Origin: Pseudomonas sp. VD-NE ins
GTDB taxonomy: Bacteria > Pseudomonadota > Gammaproteobacteria > Pseudomonadales > Pseudomonadaceae
Assembly (NCBI RefSeq): GCF_031882575.1
Contig: NZ_CP134772.1
Span: 2,065,001-2,129,000 of the forward strand
Direction of reading: 5' to 3'
DNA: 64,000 nucleotides
In this document: positions 55,848 to 64,000 of the stretch, piece after piece
How positions within the stretch are numbered: the stretch's first letter is position 1
Layout of the letters: every line of letters starts with the position of its first letter
The notes under the pieces: generated by a model
Database searches by the model: none
Told to the model about the DNA's origin: nothing
Seen by the model: only the letters and a program-made list of their open reading frames with translations
Made by a program: the position numbers and the translations under genes

Positions 55848-57038
55848 TTAAGCTTTACGCCAATTCAAAATCAATAAAGTCAAAACCCCGGCCACAATCC
55901 CCCAAAACGCCGAACCAATGGAAAACAGCGTCAGCCCCGACGCCGTGACCATAAAGGTAATCAACGCCGCCTCCCGTTCCTTCACCTCGGTCATGGCAAT
56001 GCTTAAACCATTGATGATCGAACCAAACAGCGCCAGCGCAGCAATCGACAGCACCAGTTCCTTCGGCAGCGCGGCAAACAACGCCGCCAACGTGGCGCCG
56101 AACACCCCGGCAATCCCGTAGAAAATCCCGCACCACACCGCCGCGGTGTAGCGCTTGTTGCGATCCTCATGGGCATGCGGCCCGGTGCAGATCGCCGCGC
56201 TGATCGCCGCCAGGTTGATGCCGTGGGAGCCGAACGGCGCCAGCAGCAGCGAGGCGATGCCGGTGGTGGTGATCAGCGGCGATGCCGGGACGGTGTAGCC
56301 GTCGGCGCGCAGGACGGCGATGCCCGGCATGTTCTGCGAGGTCATCGCCACTACAAACAATGGAATGCCGATGCTGATCGTCGCCGCGAGCGAGAAGTGC
56401 GGCGTGGTCCACACCGGCGTCGCCACCTCCAGATGAAAACCGCTGAAATCCAGCAAGCCCATAAAGCCCGATAGCGCGGTGCCGATCAGCAGCGCGGCGA
56501 GCACCGCATAACGCGGCGACAGGCGCTTGACCACTAGATAGGTGAAGAACATCCCCAGCACCAGCCCGGTGCGGTGCTGCGCGGCGACGAAGATTTCGCT
56601 GCCAATCTTGAACAGAATCCCTGCCAGCAATGCCGCTGCGAGCGAGGCCGGAATCTTTTTCACCAGTCGTTCGAAACTGCCGGTCAGCCCGCAGATCGTC
56701 ACCAGCACGGCGCAGGTGATGTAGGCGCCAATGGCCTCGCCGTAACTCACACCGCCAAGACTGGTGATCAGCAACGCTGCGCCGGGTGTCGACCAGGCGA
56801 TGGTGATCGGCGTGCGATAGCGCAGCGACAGACCGATCGAACACACCGCCATGCCGATCGAAATCGCCCAGATCCACGAAGAAATCTGCCCGCTGGTCAG
56901 GCCCGCGGCTTGCCCGGCCTGGAACATCAGCACCAGGGAGCTGGTGTAGCCGGTCATCATCGCGATGAAACCGGCGACGATCGCCGAGGGCGAGGTATCG
57001 GCCAGTGGGCGCAGTTGAGTGTGGGTGGCGTCGTTCAT
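55848..57038 (-). CDS. BenE family (benzoate/H+ symporter-like) transporter
   Basis: A 396-residue inner-membrane transporter with about 11-12 helices. BenE features are PSAIVAGFIAMMTGYTSSLVLMFQAGQAAG and the VWTTPHFSLAATISIGIPLFVVAMTSQNMPGIAVLRADGY block. In spite of the family name, its place next to a GntR regulator and the xanthine dehydrogenase-guanine deaminase operon suggests purines or related rings. The frame opens at 57134, but ATG 57038 (MNDATHTQLRPLADTS) has AAGGA and family length. Confidence 0.85.
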   Translation of the reverse strand: MNDATHTQLRPLADTSPSAIVAGFIAMMTGYTSSLVLMFQAGQAAGLTSGQISSWIWAISIGMAVCSIGLSLRYRTPITIAWSTPGAALLITSLGGVSYGEAIGAYITCAVLVTICGLTGSFERLVKKIPASLAAALLAGILFKIGSEIFVAAQHRTGLVLGMFFTYLVVKRLSPRYAVLAALLIGTALSGFMGLLDFSGFHLEVATPVWTTPHFSLAATISIGIPLFVVAMTSQNMPGIAVLRADGYTVPASPLITTTGIASLLLAPFGSHGINLAAISAAICTGPHAHEDRNKRYTAAVWCGIFYGIAGVFGATLAALFAALPKELVLSIAALALFGSIINGLSIAMTEVKEREAALITFMVTASGLTLFSIGSAFWGIVAGVLTLLILNWRKA

Positions 57039-57090
57039 GACGGCGGTGTTCCTTATACCAATGGAGATCCCCGCCACAACAAAGAACCCA

Positions 57091-57184
57091 TGTGGGAGCG
57101 AGCCTGCTCGCGAAAGCGGTGTGTCAGTCAACATTCATATTGAATGTGAAATGGCTTTCGCGAGCAGGCTCGCTCCCACAGGGG
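57091..57184. repeat. REP pair, class A
   Basis: Class A arms (TGTGGGAGCGAGCCTGCTCG and complement) around a small inverted repeat (ATTCATATTGAAT), in the benE-GntR divergent region. Confidence 0.95.
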
Positions 57185-57292
57185 ATCACAGTCATTCGGC
57201 GGATTCTGCGATCAAGCCTAAACTCATTCGTAACGGATCGTTGCAATACAGCCGAAGTCACAAACAGCCGTACAGTCGTGTTGCCACCTTCC

Positions 57293-57304
57293 ATTGTGTA
57301 CAAT
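57293..57304. promoter_or_regulatory. Candidate GntR operator upstream of the GntR gene
   Basis: ATTGTGTACAAT, a 12-bp palindrome with one asymmetric pair at the centre, lies 93 bp before the regulator start. Its TTGTxTACAA core matches the palindrome at 6699-6714 upstream of the NCS1 permease at 9 of 10 positions. Confidence 0.6.
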
Positions 57305-57396
57305 CGCGCTGTTTTTTACGCGATACTTGCCAGCGACCTACTGTGCCGTATTACAGTCACGGTCTATTCGCCGCAGTTCTCCCGACTCGAGTGCCC

Positions 57397-58161
57397 ATGA
57401 ACGAACAGTTGCAACCCCTCAAGAAACAACCGCGAGCAGGCAAAGCCGGCCGCAGCGGAACCCAGGACGATATTGTCTACGCGCATATCTTCGAGGCCAT
57501 CCTCGAACAGCGTCTGGCGCCCGGTACAAAATTGAGCGAAGAAGCGCTGGGGGAAATCTTCGGGGTCAGCCGCACCATCATTCGCCGCGCGCTCTCGCGT
57601 CTGGCCCATGAAGGCGTGGTGCTGTTGCGGCCGAACCGTGGCGCCGTCGTCGCCAGCCCGAGCGTTGAAGAAGCGCGTCAGGTGTTTCTCGCTCGTCGTC
57701 TGGTCGAACGTGCGATCACCGAGCTGGCGGTGCAACACGCCACCGCCGAGCAGATCGCCGAATTGCGCCAGATGGTCAACGACGAGCGCGACAGCTTTTC
57801 TCGTGGCGATCGCGGCGCCGGTATTCGTCTGTCGGGCGAATTCCACCTGAAACTAGCGGAAGCGGCGATGAACGCCCCGCTGATCAGCTTCCAGCGCAGT
57901 CTGGTTTCGCAGACCTCGCTGATCATTGCCCAGTATGAAAGCGGCAACCGCTCGCACTGCTCGTATGACGAACACACGCAGTTGATCGATGCGATCGAGA
58001 AACGCGACGGTGAGCTGGCGGTGAATTTGATGATGCACCACATGGATCACATCGACAGCAAGCTCAACCTCGATGAGGAAGGTGCGTCGGATGATCTGCA
58101 TGCGGTGTTCTCGCATTTGTTGCAGACCAAGAAGCCGGGGCGTCCAGCGGCCAAGCTCTAA
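57397..58161 (+). CDS. GntR family transcriptional regulator (FCD)
   Basis: A 254-residue GntR/FCD regulator. Winged helix at about 28-95 (PGTKLSEEALGEIFGVSRTIIRRALSRLAHEGVVLL), FCD domain after (EFHLKLAEAAMNAPLI; YDEHTQLIDAIEKRDGELAVNLMMHHMDHI with ligand histidines). It is divergent from the BenE-type gene and convergent with guaD, so it may control purine uptake and use. The start at 57397 (MNEQLQPLKKQ) has a weak ribosome site; GTG 57391 is an alternative. Confidence 0.88.
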   Translation: MNEQLQPLKKQPRAGKAGRSGTQDDIVYAHIFEAILEQRLAPGTKLSEEALGEIFGVSRTIIRRALSRLAHEGVVLLRPNRGAVVASPSVEEARQVFLARRLVERAITELAVQHATAEQIAELRQMVNDERDSFSRGDRGAGIRLSGEFHLKLAEAAMNAPLISFQRSLVSQTSLIIAQYESGNRSHCSYDEHTQLIDAIEKRDGELAVNLMMHHMDHIDSKLNLDEEGASDDLHAVFSHLLQTKKPGRPAAKL

Positions 58162-58180
58162 CTTAGACCGAGTCGACCCA

Positions 58181-58270
58181 ATCGCTGGCAAGCCAGCTCC
58201 CACAGGGATTTGTGGGGTTCACCAAATCTGCGATACATCGAGAAACCTGTGGGAGCTGGCTTGCCAGCGA
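58181..58270. repeat. REP pair, class C
   Basis: ATCGCTGGCAAGCCAGCTCC and complement, between the convergent GntR and guaD genes. Confidence 0.95.
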
Positions 58271-58289
58271 TAGCAATCTGACAGGCAAC

Positions 58290-58327
58290 AAAAATCCCCC
58301 GGGGTGCACACTACCGGGGGATTTTTT
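58290..58327. terminator. Bidirectional terminator of GntR gene and guaD operon
   Basis: AAAAATCCCCCGG ... CCGGGGGATTTTTT hairpin with A and T runs on each side, between convergent genes. Confidence 0.92.
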
Positions 58328-58343
58328 ATGCCTTGGAAAAAAC

Positions 58344-59648
58344 TTAGCGCTGATGCACCAAAGCACCCGCCGCATACGTCTGTTGCACCGTGCGGTCATC
58401 GCCCAGCGTCATCAACACAAACAACGACTCGGCAATGTTGTTGGCCTGCTTCAAGCGGTAGCTCAGCAGCGGCGTCGCGTTGTAATCCAGCACCAGGAAG
58501 TCAGCGTCGCTGCCCGGTTGCAGGTTGCCGATCTTGTCTTCCAGACGCAGCGCTCGCGCACCGCCCAGTGTCGCCAGATACAGCGACTTGAACGGGCTCA
58601 GTCGCGCACCTTGCAGTTGCATCACCTTGTACGCTTCGTTCAGCGTTTGCAGCAGCGAGAAACTGGTGCCGCCGCCGACGTCAGTGCCCAGGCCGACGTT
58701 CAGTTTGTGCTTCTCTGCCATCGGCAGGTTGAACAGGCCGCTGCCGAGGAAGAAGTTCGAGGTCGGGCAGAACGAGATCGCCGAGCCGGTCTCCGCCAGT
58801 CGCGCGCATTCGTCGTCGCACAGGTGCACGCCGTGGGCAAATACCGAGCGCTCGCCGAGCAGTTGGTAGTGATCGTAAACGTCGAGGTAGCCTTTACGCT
58901 CCGGGAACAGCTCCTTGACCCACTCGATTTCCTTGAGGTTCTCGCTGATGTGGGTCTGCATGTACAGATCCGGGTATTCGGTCAGCAGTTGCCCGGCAAG
59001 GGTCAGTTGTTCCGGTGTGCTGGTCGGCGCGAAACGCGGAGTGACCGCATAGTGCAGACGACCCTTGCCGTGCCAGCGCTCAATCAGCGCCTTGCTTTCG
59101 ACGTAGCTCGATTCAGCGGTGTCGGTCAGGTAGTCCGGCGCGTTGCGGTCCATCATCACCTTGCCGGCGATCATCCGCAGGTCGAGCTTCTCGGCCGCTT
59201 CGAAGAACGAGTTCACCGACTGCGGATGCACGCTGCCGAACACCAGCGCGGTGGTGGTGCCGTTGCGTAGCAGTTCCTTGATGAAAATGTCGGCGACGTC
59301 ATCGGCGTGGGCCTTGTCGCCGAACTGGCTTTCGCACGGGAAGGTGTAAGTGTTCAGCCAGTCGAGCAGTTGCTCGCCGTAGGCACCGACCATGCCGGTT
59401 TGTGGCAGGTGGATGTGGGTGTCGATGAAGCCTGGGGTGATCAGCGCGTCTTTGTGGTGCTCGATTTCGATGTCCGCCGGCAGGGTCGGCAGCAAATCAC
59501 TGGCGTGGCCGAGGGCGCTGATCTTGCCGCCATCGACCACCAGCAGGCCGTCCTCGAAATATTCGTAGGAGGCTTCGATCCCGACTTCGGCGGGGTCGGC
59601 GATGCTGTGCAGGATGGCGGCGCGGTAGGCTTTGCGAGTCAGAGGCAT
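58344..59648 (-). CDS. guaD: Guanine deaminase
   Basis: A 434-residue amidohydrolase turning guanine into xanthine and ammonia. Metal and active-site parts: FIDTHIHLPQTGMVGAYG (His-x-His), QTHISEN, HGVHLCDDE, and GLGTDVGGGTSFSLL (aspartate). Length is normal for bacterial GuaD. It is the last gene of the xdhA-B-C-guaD operon and supplies xanthine for the dehydrogenase. It starts 13 bp after the xdhC stop. Confidence 0.95.
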   Translation of the reverse strand: MPLTRKAYRAAILHSIADPAEVGIEASYEYFEDGLLVVDGGKISALGHASDLLPTLPADIEIEHHKDALITPGFIDTHIHLPQTGMVGAYGEQLLDWLNTYTFPCESQFGDKAHADDVADIFIKELLRNGTTTALVFGSVHPQSVNSFFEAAEKLDLRMIAGKVMMDRNAPDYLTDTAESSYVESKALIERWHGKGRLHYAVTPRFAPTSTPEQLTLAGQLLTEYPDLYMQTHISENLKEIEWVKELFPERKGYLDVYDHYQLLGERSVFAHGVHLCDDECARLAETGSAISFCPTSNFFLGSGLFNLPMAEKHKLNVGLGTDVGGGTSFSLLQTLNEAYKVMQLQGARLSPFKSLYLATLGGARALRLEDKIGNLQPGSDADFLVLDYNATPLLSYRLKQANNIAESLFVLMTLGDDRTVQQTYAAGALVHQR

Positions 59649-59661
59649 GAGGGTTCTCTAA

Positions 59662-60519
59662 TCAGTTTGAGGCTTTGAGTTTGGTCGCCTGACTGCGCCG
59701 CGAAACCGGCAGCAGTTTGGCAATCGGTTCGGCGCTGGCGGTCTGCTGGCCGAAGTTGGCGTTGTAGGTGGCGATGATTTCGCCGGCGATGGAGATGGCG
59801 ATTTCCACAGGCAGTTTGCCTTTGACTTCGCCGATGCCCATCGGGCAGCGCATGCGTTGCACGACGCCGCTGTCGAAACCGCGATCACGTAAACGGTGTT
59901 CGAATTTGGCGCGTTTGGTCTTCGAACCGATCAGGCCGAAGTAGGCGAAGTCGTTGCGCTTGAGAATCGCGGCAGTGAGTTCAAGGTCGAGCTGATGGTT
60001 GTGGGTCATGACGATGCAGTAGCTGCCGGCGGGCAGCTCATCGATTTCATCCACAGGCTCTTCGGCGACGATTTTACGCACGCCGTGGGGGATCTGTTCG
60101 GGGAATTCGGCCTCGCGCGAATCGATCCAGCGCACCCGGCAGGGCAGGCTGGCGAGCAGCGGCACCAAGGCGCGGCCAACGTGGCCGGCCCCGAACACGG
60201 CGATCTGCGCCTGCACCTGGCCCATCGGTTCGAACAGCAACACGGTGGCGCCGCCGCAGCACTGGCCCAGGCTGGCGCCGAGGCTGAAGCGCTCCAGATG
60301 GGTGTCCTGCTTACCGCTGGCGAGCATTTCGCGGGCGATCTGCATGGCTTTGTATTCCAGGTGCCCGCCACCGATGGTGTCGAAACTCTGATTGGCGCTG
60401 ATGACCATTTTCGAGCCGGCGTTGCGTGGCGTCGAGCCGAGTTCTTCGATGATCGTTACCAGAACGCAGGGTTCGCCCCGGTTCTGCAGGTCGGCGAGGG
60501 CGTCGATCCAGTTGTACAT
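59662..60519 (-). CDS. xdhC: Xanthine dehydrogenase accessory protein XdhC
   Basis: A 285-residue molybdenum cofactor-handling chaperone that sulfurates and inserts the cofactor into XdhB. N-terminal XdhC domain (MYNWIDALADLQNRGEPCVLVTI; TIGGGHLE), then the Rossmann-like C-terminal domain (VFGAGHVGRALVPLLASL) and RMRCPMGIGEVKGKLP. It lies 118 bp after xdhB with a REP pair between, and 12 bp before guaD. Confidence 0.94.
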   Translation of the reverse strand: MYNWIDALADLQNRGEPCVLVTIIEELGSTPRNAGSKMVISANQSFDTIGGGHLEYKAMQIAREMLASGKQDTHLERFSLGASLGQCCGGATVLLFEPMGQVQAQIAVFGAGHVGRALVPLLASLPCRVRWIDSREAEFPEQIPHGVRKIVAEEPVDEIDELPAGSYCIVMTHNHQLDLELTAAILKRNDFAYFGLIGSKTKRAKFEHRLRDRGFDSGVVQRMRCPMGIGEVKGKLPVEIAISIAGEIIATYNANFGQQTASAEPIAKLLPVSRRSQATKLKASN

Positions 60520-60553
60520 ATGTCACCCCTACAACATCGTTGTCTGTTCGGGC

Positions 60554-60621
60554 CTCTTCGCGAGCAGGCTCGCTCCCACAGGGAAATGCATTCCAAATGT
60601 GGGAGCGAGCCTGCTCGCGAA
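60554..60621. repeat. REP pair, class A, inside the xdh operon
   Basis: Class A arms (TTCGCGAGCAGGCTCGCTCC and complement) sit between xdhB and xdhC. Confidence 0.95.
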
Positions 60622-60637
60622 TGGCCGCGCCTCGGTC

Positions 60638-63037
60638 CTAGAGCGGAGCCAACTCGGTTTCAGCTGCAACCGCTTTTACAGTCTTCAACTGACGCATCTG
60701 CTCACACCCCCACAACACCCGCTCCGGCGTCGCCGGCGCATCGATCTGCGGCTGATGCTTGTAATCACCGAGGCTCGCCACGGCATCCTTGATCGCGCAC
60801 CACGAGGCAATCCCGAGCATGAACGGCGGCTCACCGACAGCCTTGGAATGGAACACCGTGTCTTCCGGGTTCTTGCGGTTTTCCACCAGTTTCACGCGCA
60901 GGTCGAGCGGCATGTCCGCCACGGCCGGGATCTTGTAGCTGGCCGGGCCGTTGGTCATCAGCTTGCCTTTGTTGTTCCAGACCAGCTCTTCCATGGTCAG
61001 CCAGCCCATGCCCTGAATGAAGCCACCTTCGACCTGACCGATGTCGATGGACGGGTTCAGCGAGGCGCCGACGTCGTGCAGAATGTCGGTACGCAACATC
61101 TTGTACTCGCCGGTCAGGGTGTCGACGATCACTTCGCAGCACGCCGCGCCGAAGGCGAAGTAGTAGAACGGACGGCCACGGGCCTGGCTGCGGTCGTAGT
61201 AGATTTTCGGGGTCTTGTAGAAGCCAGTGCTCGACAGCGACACCTGATTGAAATACGCCTGCTGGATCAGCGCTTCAAAGGTCAGGATATGGTCGCGAAC
61301 ACGCACGTGGCCATTGTGGAACTCGACGTCTTCTTCAGTGACTTTGAAGTGACGCGCAGCGAATTCGACCAGACGTTTCTTGATGATTTCTGCCGCGTTC
61401 TGCGCCGCTTTACCGTTCAAGTCAGCACCGCTGGAGGCGGCGGTCGGCGAGGTGTTCGGCACCTTGTCGGTGTTGGTCGCGGTGATCTGCACGCGATCGA
61501 TTTCAACCTGGAACACTTCGGCCACGACCTGCGCGACTTTGGTGTTCAGACCCTGACCCATTTCCGTGCCGCCATGGTTCAGGTGGATGCTGCCGTCGGT
61601 GTAGATGTGGATCAGCGCGCCGGCCTGGTTCAAGAAACTCGCGGTGAAGGAAATACCAAATTTAACCGGGGTCAGCGCCAGGCCTTTTTTCAGGATCGGG
61701 CTGTTGGCGTTGTAGCGACGGATCGCTTCGCGGCGCTCGTGATACTGGCTGCTTTCTTCCAGTTCGGCGGTCATTTCCTCGAGCATGTTGTGCTCGACGG
61801 TCTGGTAGTAATGGGTGACGTTGCGTTCGGTCTTGCCGTAGTAGTTGGCCTTGCGCACGGCGAGCGGATCGAGTTGCAGGTGACGGGCAATCGCGTCCAT
61901 CACTTCTTCGATCGCGACCATGCCTTGCGGGCCGCCGAAACCACGGTAAGCGGTGTTCGACGCGGTGTTGGTCTTGCAGCGGTGACCGTTGATGGTCGCA
62001 TCGCCGAGGTAGTACGAGTTGTCGGAGTGGAACATCGCGCGGTCAACGATCGACGCGGACAAGTCCGGCGAGCAGCCGCAGTTGCCGGCCAGGTCCATGT
62101 TGATCCCGTGCAGGCGTCCGGTGCTGTCGAAGCCGACGTCATACTCGACGTAGAACGGGTGACGCTTGCCGGTCATCAGCATGTCTTCGACGCGCGGCAG
62201 GCGCATCTTGGTCGGCTGGCCGGTGAGGTGCGCGACCACCGCGCACAGGCATGCAGGGCTGGCTGCCTGGGTTTCCTTGCCGCCGAAACCACCGCCCATG
62301 CGGCGCATGTCGACGACGATTTTGTTCATCGACACGTCGAGCACTTCGGCGACCAGTTTCTGCACTTCGGTGGGGTTCTGCGTCGAGCAGTAGACGATCA
62401 TGCCGCCGTCTTCGGTCGGCATTACCGAGGAGATTTGCGTCTCCAGGTAAAAGTGTTCCTGACCGCCGATGTGCAGCGTGCCTTGGATGCGGTGTTCAGC
62501 CGTGGCCAGCGCAGAAACGGAGTCGCCGCGCTGGTGGGTGTGGCTGTCGAGGACGAAGTGGCGTTTGCGCAGGGCTTCGACCACATCAAGCACTGGCTCG
62601 AGATCTTCGTATTCGATGATCGCGGCCATCGCCGCTTTGCGCGCGGTTTCCAGATCTTTCGCGGCGACGGCGAGCACCGGTTGACCGACGAATTGCACAT
62701 CATCGATGGCCAGCAGCGGATCGCCCGGCATCAACGGGCCGATGTCTTTCAGGCCCGGCACGTCTTCGTGAGTGATGGCGATGCGCACGCCCTCGAAGGC
62801 GTAGCACGGCGCGGTGTCGATGCTGATGATCTTTGCGTGGGCATGGTCCGACATGCGTGCATACAGGTGCAGCTGATTCGGAAATTCCAGGCGATCATCG
62901 ATGTACTGCGCTTCACCGGACACGTGCTTGGCGGCGCTGTCGTGCTTGACGCTGCGGCCGACACCGGAGGTCAGGTCCTTGGCGAACAGTTCAGCCAGTT
63001 CAGCTTGGGTTTTTTCTACGCCGTGATGGTTAGACAT
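60638..63037 (-). CDS. xdhB: Xanthine dehydrogenase molybdenum-binding subunit
   Basis: A 799-residue subunit that oxidizes hypoxanthine and xanthine to urate. Mo-site blocks: MGGGFGGKETQAA (about residue 247), AYRGFGGPQGMVAIEE, GTEMGQGLNTKVAQV, and the catalytic glutamate in GEPPFMLGIASW near the C-terminus. The start overlaps the xdhA stop by eight bases. Electrons pass to the XdhA iron-sulfur/FAD subunit. Confidence 0.96.
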   Translation of the reverse strand: MSNHHGVEKTQAELAELFAKDLTSGVGRSVKHDSAAKHVSGEAQYIDDRLEFPNQLHLYARMSDHAHAKIISIDTAPCYAFEGVRIAITHEDVPGLKDIGPLMPGDPLLAIDDVQFVGQPVLAVAAKDLETARKAAMAAIIEYEDLEPVLDVVEALRKRHFVLDSHTHQRGDSVSALATAEHRIQGTLHIGGQEHFYLETQISSVMPTEDGGMIVYCSTQNPTEVQKLVAEVLDVSMNKIVVDMRRMGGGFGGKETQAASPACLCAVVAHLTGQPTKMRLPRVEDMLMTGKRHPFYVEYDVGFDSTGRLHGINMDLAGNCGCSPDLSASIVDRAMFHSDNSYYLGDATINGHRCKTNTASNTAYRGFGGPQGMVAIEEVMDAIARHLQLDPLAVRKANYYGKTERNVTHYYQTVEHNMLEEMTAELEESSQYHERREAIRRYNANSPILKKGLALTPVKFGISFTASFLNQAGALIHIYTDGSIHLNHGGTEMGQGLNTKVAQVVAEVFQVEIDRVQITATNTDKVPNTSPTAASSGADLNGKAAQNAAEIIKKRLVEFAARHFKVTEEDVEFHNGHVRVRDHILTFEALIQQAYFNQVSLSSTGFYKTPKIYYDRSQARGRPFYYFAFGAACCEVIVDTLTGEYKMLRTDILHDVGASLNPSIDIGQVEGGFIQGMGWLTMEELVWNNKGKLMTNGPASYKIPAVADMPLDLRVKLVENRKNPEDTVFHSKAVGEPPFMLGIASWCAIKDAVASLGDYKHQPQIDAPATPERVLWGCEQMRQLKTVKAVAAETELAPL

Positions 63038-64000
63038 AAGCGGTCACCCGAGTCTCGATGTGCGGTGTTTGCAGTTCGATGAAGTATTTACGCAGCAGGT
63101 TCTGCGCGCTGAGCAGGCGATATTCCTTGCTGGCGCGGAAGTCCGAAAGCGGCGTGAAATCTTCCGCTAGTGCGGCACAGGCGCGTTCGACCACGGCGTT
63201 GTTGAACGGCGCACCGATCAGCGCAGCTTCACAGTGGGCAGCGCGTTTCGGGATCGCGGCCATGCCGCCGAAGGCCATGCGCGCATCGGTGATCACACCG
63301 TTTTCGACGCGCAGGTTGAACGCGGCGCAGACGGCGGAGATGTCATCGTCCAGACGCTTCGACACTTTATAGGCGCGGAACAACTGTTCAGCCGTGGTGC
63401 GCGGGACGATGATCTTTTCGATGAATTCACTTTCCTGACGGGCCGTGACTTTGTAGTCGATGAAGTAATCGTCGAGGTTCAGGGTGCGGCGGGTTTCGCC
63501 CTTGCACAGCACAACCTGTGCGCCGAGAGCGATCAGCAGCGGTGGCGAGTCACCGATCGGCGAGGCGTTGCCGATGTTGCCGCCGAGGGTGCCCTGATTG
63601 CGGATTTGCAGCGAGGCGAAGCGATGCAGCAATTCGCCGAAGTCCGGGTACTCGGCGTTCAACGCTTCGTAGCAGTCGGAGAGGGCGGTGGCGGCACCGA
63701 TTTCAATGCGGTCTTCGAAGGTGTCGATGCGCTTCATTTCCGCGACGTTGCCGACGTAGATCATCACCGGCAGGGTGCGGTGGAACTGGGTAACTTCCAG
63801 TGCCAGATCGGTACCGCCAGCGAGCAGGCGCGCTTGTGGGTAAGCGTCGTAGAGATCGGCCAGATCAGCGACGGTCAGCGGCACCAGGCAGCGCTTGTCA
63901 CCGCTGTTGAGTTCGCCGATATCGGTCGGGGCGATGGCTTTGAGGCGCGCGATGGTCTCCGCTTCGCGGGCATCGAACTGATCCGGTTGCTTGCCGCAGC
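63030..64000 (-). CDS. xdhA: Xanthine dehydrogenase small subunit (partial, N-terminus beyond the window)
   Basis: The visible 322 codons hold the linker and FAD domain of the small subunit. They continue to the right edge without a start (CGKQPDQFDAREAETIARLKAI leads into LVPLTVADLADLYDAYPQARLLAGGTDLALEV). FAD blocks: LLAGGTDLALEV and LGGNIGNASPIGDSPPLL. The CGKQPDQF beginning is the end of the N-terminal iron-sulfur region; the [2Fe-2S] cysteines lie outside. A GTG at 63884 is internal, not the true start. First gene of the operon. Confidence 0.94.
   Translation of the reverse strand, partial: CGKQPDQFDAREAETIARLKAIAPTDIGELNSGDKRCLVPLTVADLADLYDAYPQARLLAGGTDLALEVTQFHRTLPVMIYVGNVAEMKRIDTFEDRIEIGAATALSDCYEALNAEYPDFGELLHRFASLQIRNQGTLGGNIGNASPIGDSPPLLIALGAQVVLCKGETRRTLNLDDYFIDYKVTARQESEFIEKIIVPRTTAEQLFRAYKVSKRLDDDISAVCAAFNLRVENGVITDARMAFGGMAAIPKRAAHCEAALIGAPFNNAVVERACAALAEDFTPLSDFRASKEYRLLSAQNLLRKYFIELQTPHIETRVTAYV

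Noticed and set aside
55398..55877. Open frames on both strands with 37-residue repeats, looking like a repeat protein
   Set aside because: They come from a 111-bp REP-type tandem repeat; no start context or family.
60392..63082. An 896-codon open frame on the plus strand opposite xdhB
   Set aside because: Shadow of xdhB; composition-driven, with no ribosome site or known fold.

Overview
The window looks like a stretch of core chromosome from a Pseudomonas of the P. fluorescens group. The evidence is high-GC coding sequence, the crfX-cmpX-sigX-oprF locus, a GntR-prpB-prpC-acnD-prpF-prpD methylcitrate cluster, the nasS-nasT-nasA-kinase-nirBD-nitrate reductase-cobA order, and many REP palindromes of the kinds typical of this group (GCGAGC/GCTCGC with TCCCACAG, AAAGATCGCAGCC, GGCAAGCCAGCTCC, CCCTCACCCTAGCCC). 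I see no rRNA, tRNA, insertion sequence, prophage or CRISPR array.

Layout: 0-1.3 kb, a large unidentified gene cut by the left edge; 1.5-4.1 kb, HAD phosphatase, SDR oxidoreductase and a divergent LysR regulator; 4.2-6.7 kb, an Asp/Glu/hydantoin racemase-family enzyme with an NCS1 permease; 7.1-10.1 kb, cysH, thrH, pabB; 10.3-13.4 kb, a three-gene operon of an ATP-grasp ligase-like protein, an inactive-transglutaminase membrane protein and a retropepsin-like protease; 13.7-22.5 kb, the prp operon; 22.5-24.9 kb, an EamA exporter with a divergent MocR regulator; 25.0-28.4 kb, ppsR and ppsA; 28.5-31.2 kb, alpha/beta hydrolase, rraA, zntB; 31.3-34.2 kb, crfX-cmpX-sigX-oprF; 34.3-46.1 kb, nitrate assimilation; 46.4-55.3 kb, pyrD, rmf, rlmL, a CHASE-PAS-GGDEF protein, dacB and yggL; 55.8-64 kb, benE-type transporter, GntR regulator, and the xdhA-xdhB-xdhC-guaD purine operon, cut by the right edge.

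The strongest regulatory story is nitrate assimilation. Both structural operons (transporter plus kinase; nirB-nirD-reductase-cobA) begin with a sigma-54 type -24/-12 site. Each is followed at once by a leader whose hairpins carry six-base loops with A at position 1 and G at position 4, the last overlapping an intrinsic terminator. This is the architecture expected for antitermination by the ANTAR protein NasT, which is encoded next door with its nitrate sensor NasS. A similar sigma-54 like site, followed directly by a perfect 16-bp palindrome, precedes the NCS1 permease operon, so several nitrogen-scavenging functions here appear to be under nitrogen control.

Other points of interest: prp operator palindromes flanking the GntR promoter; a REP element that supplies the last 19 codons and stop of cobA; four composite REP elements, one with three 111-bp tandem units; a racemase-family enzyme whose first catalytic cysteine is replaced by glycine; and a possible small RNA or attenuated leader ahead of rlmL. 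Family assignments rest on recalled protein signatures; no database search was made.
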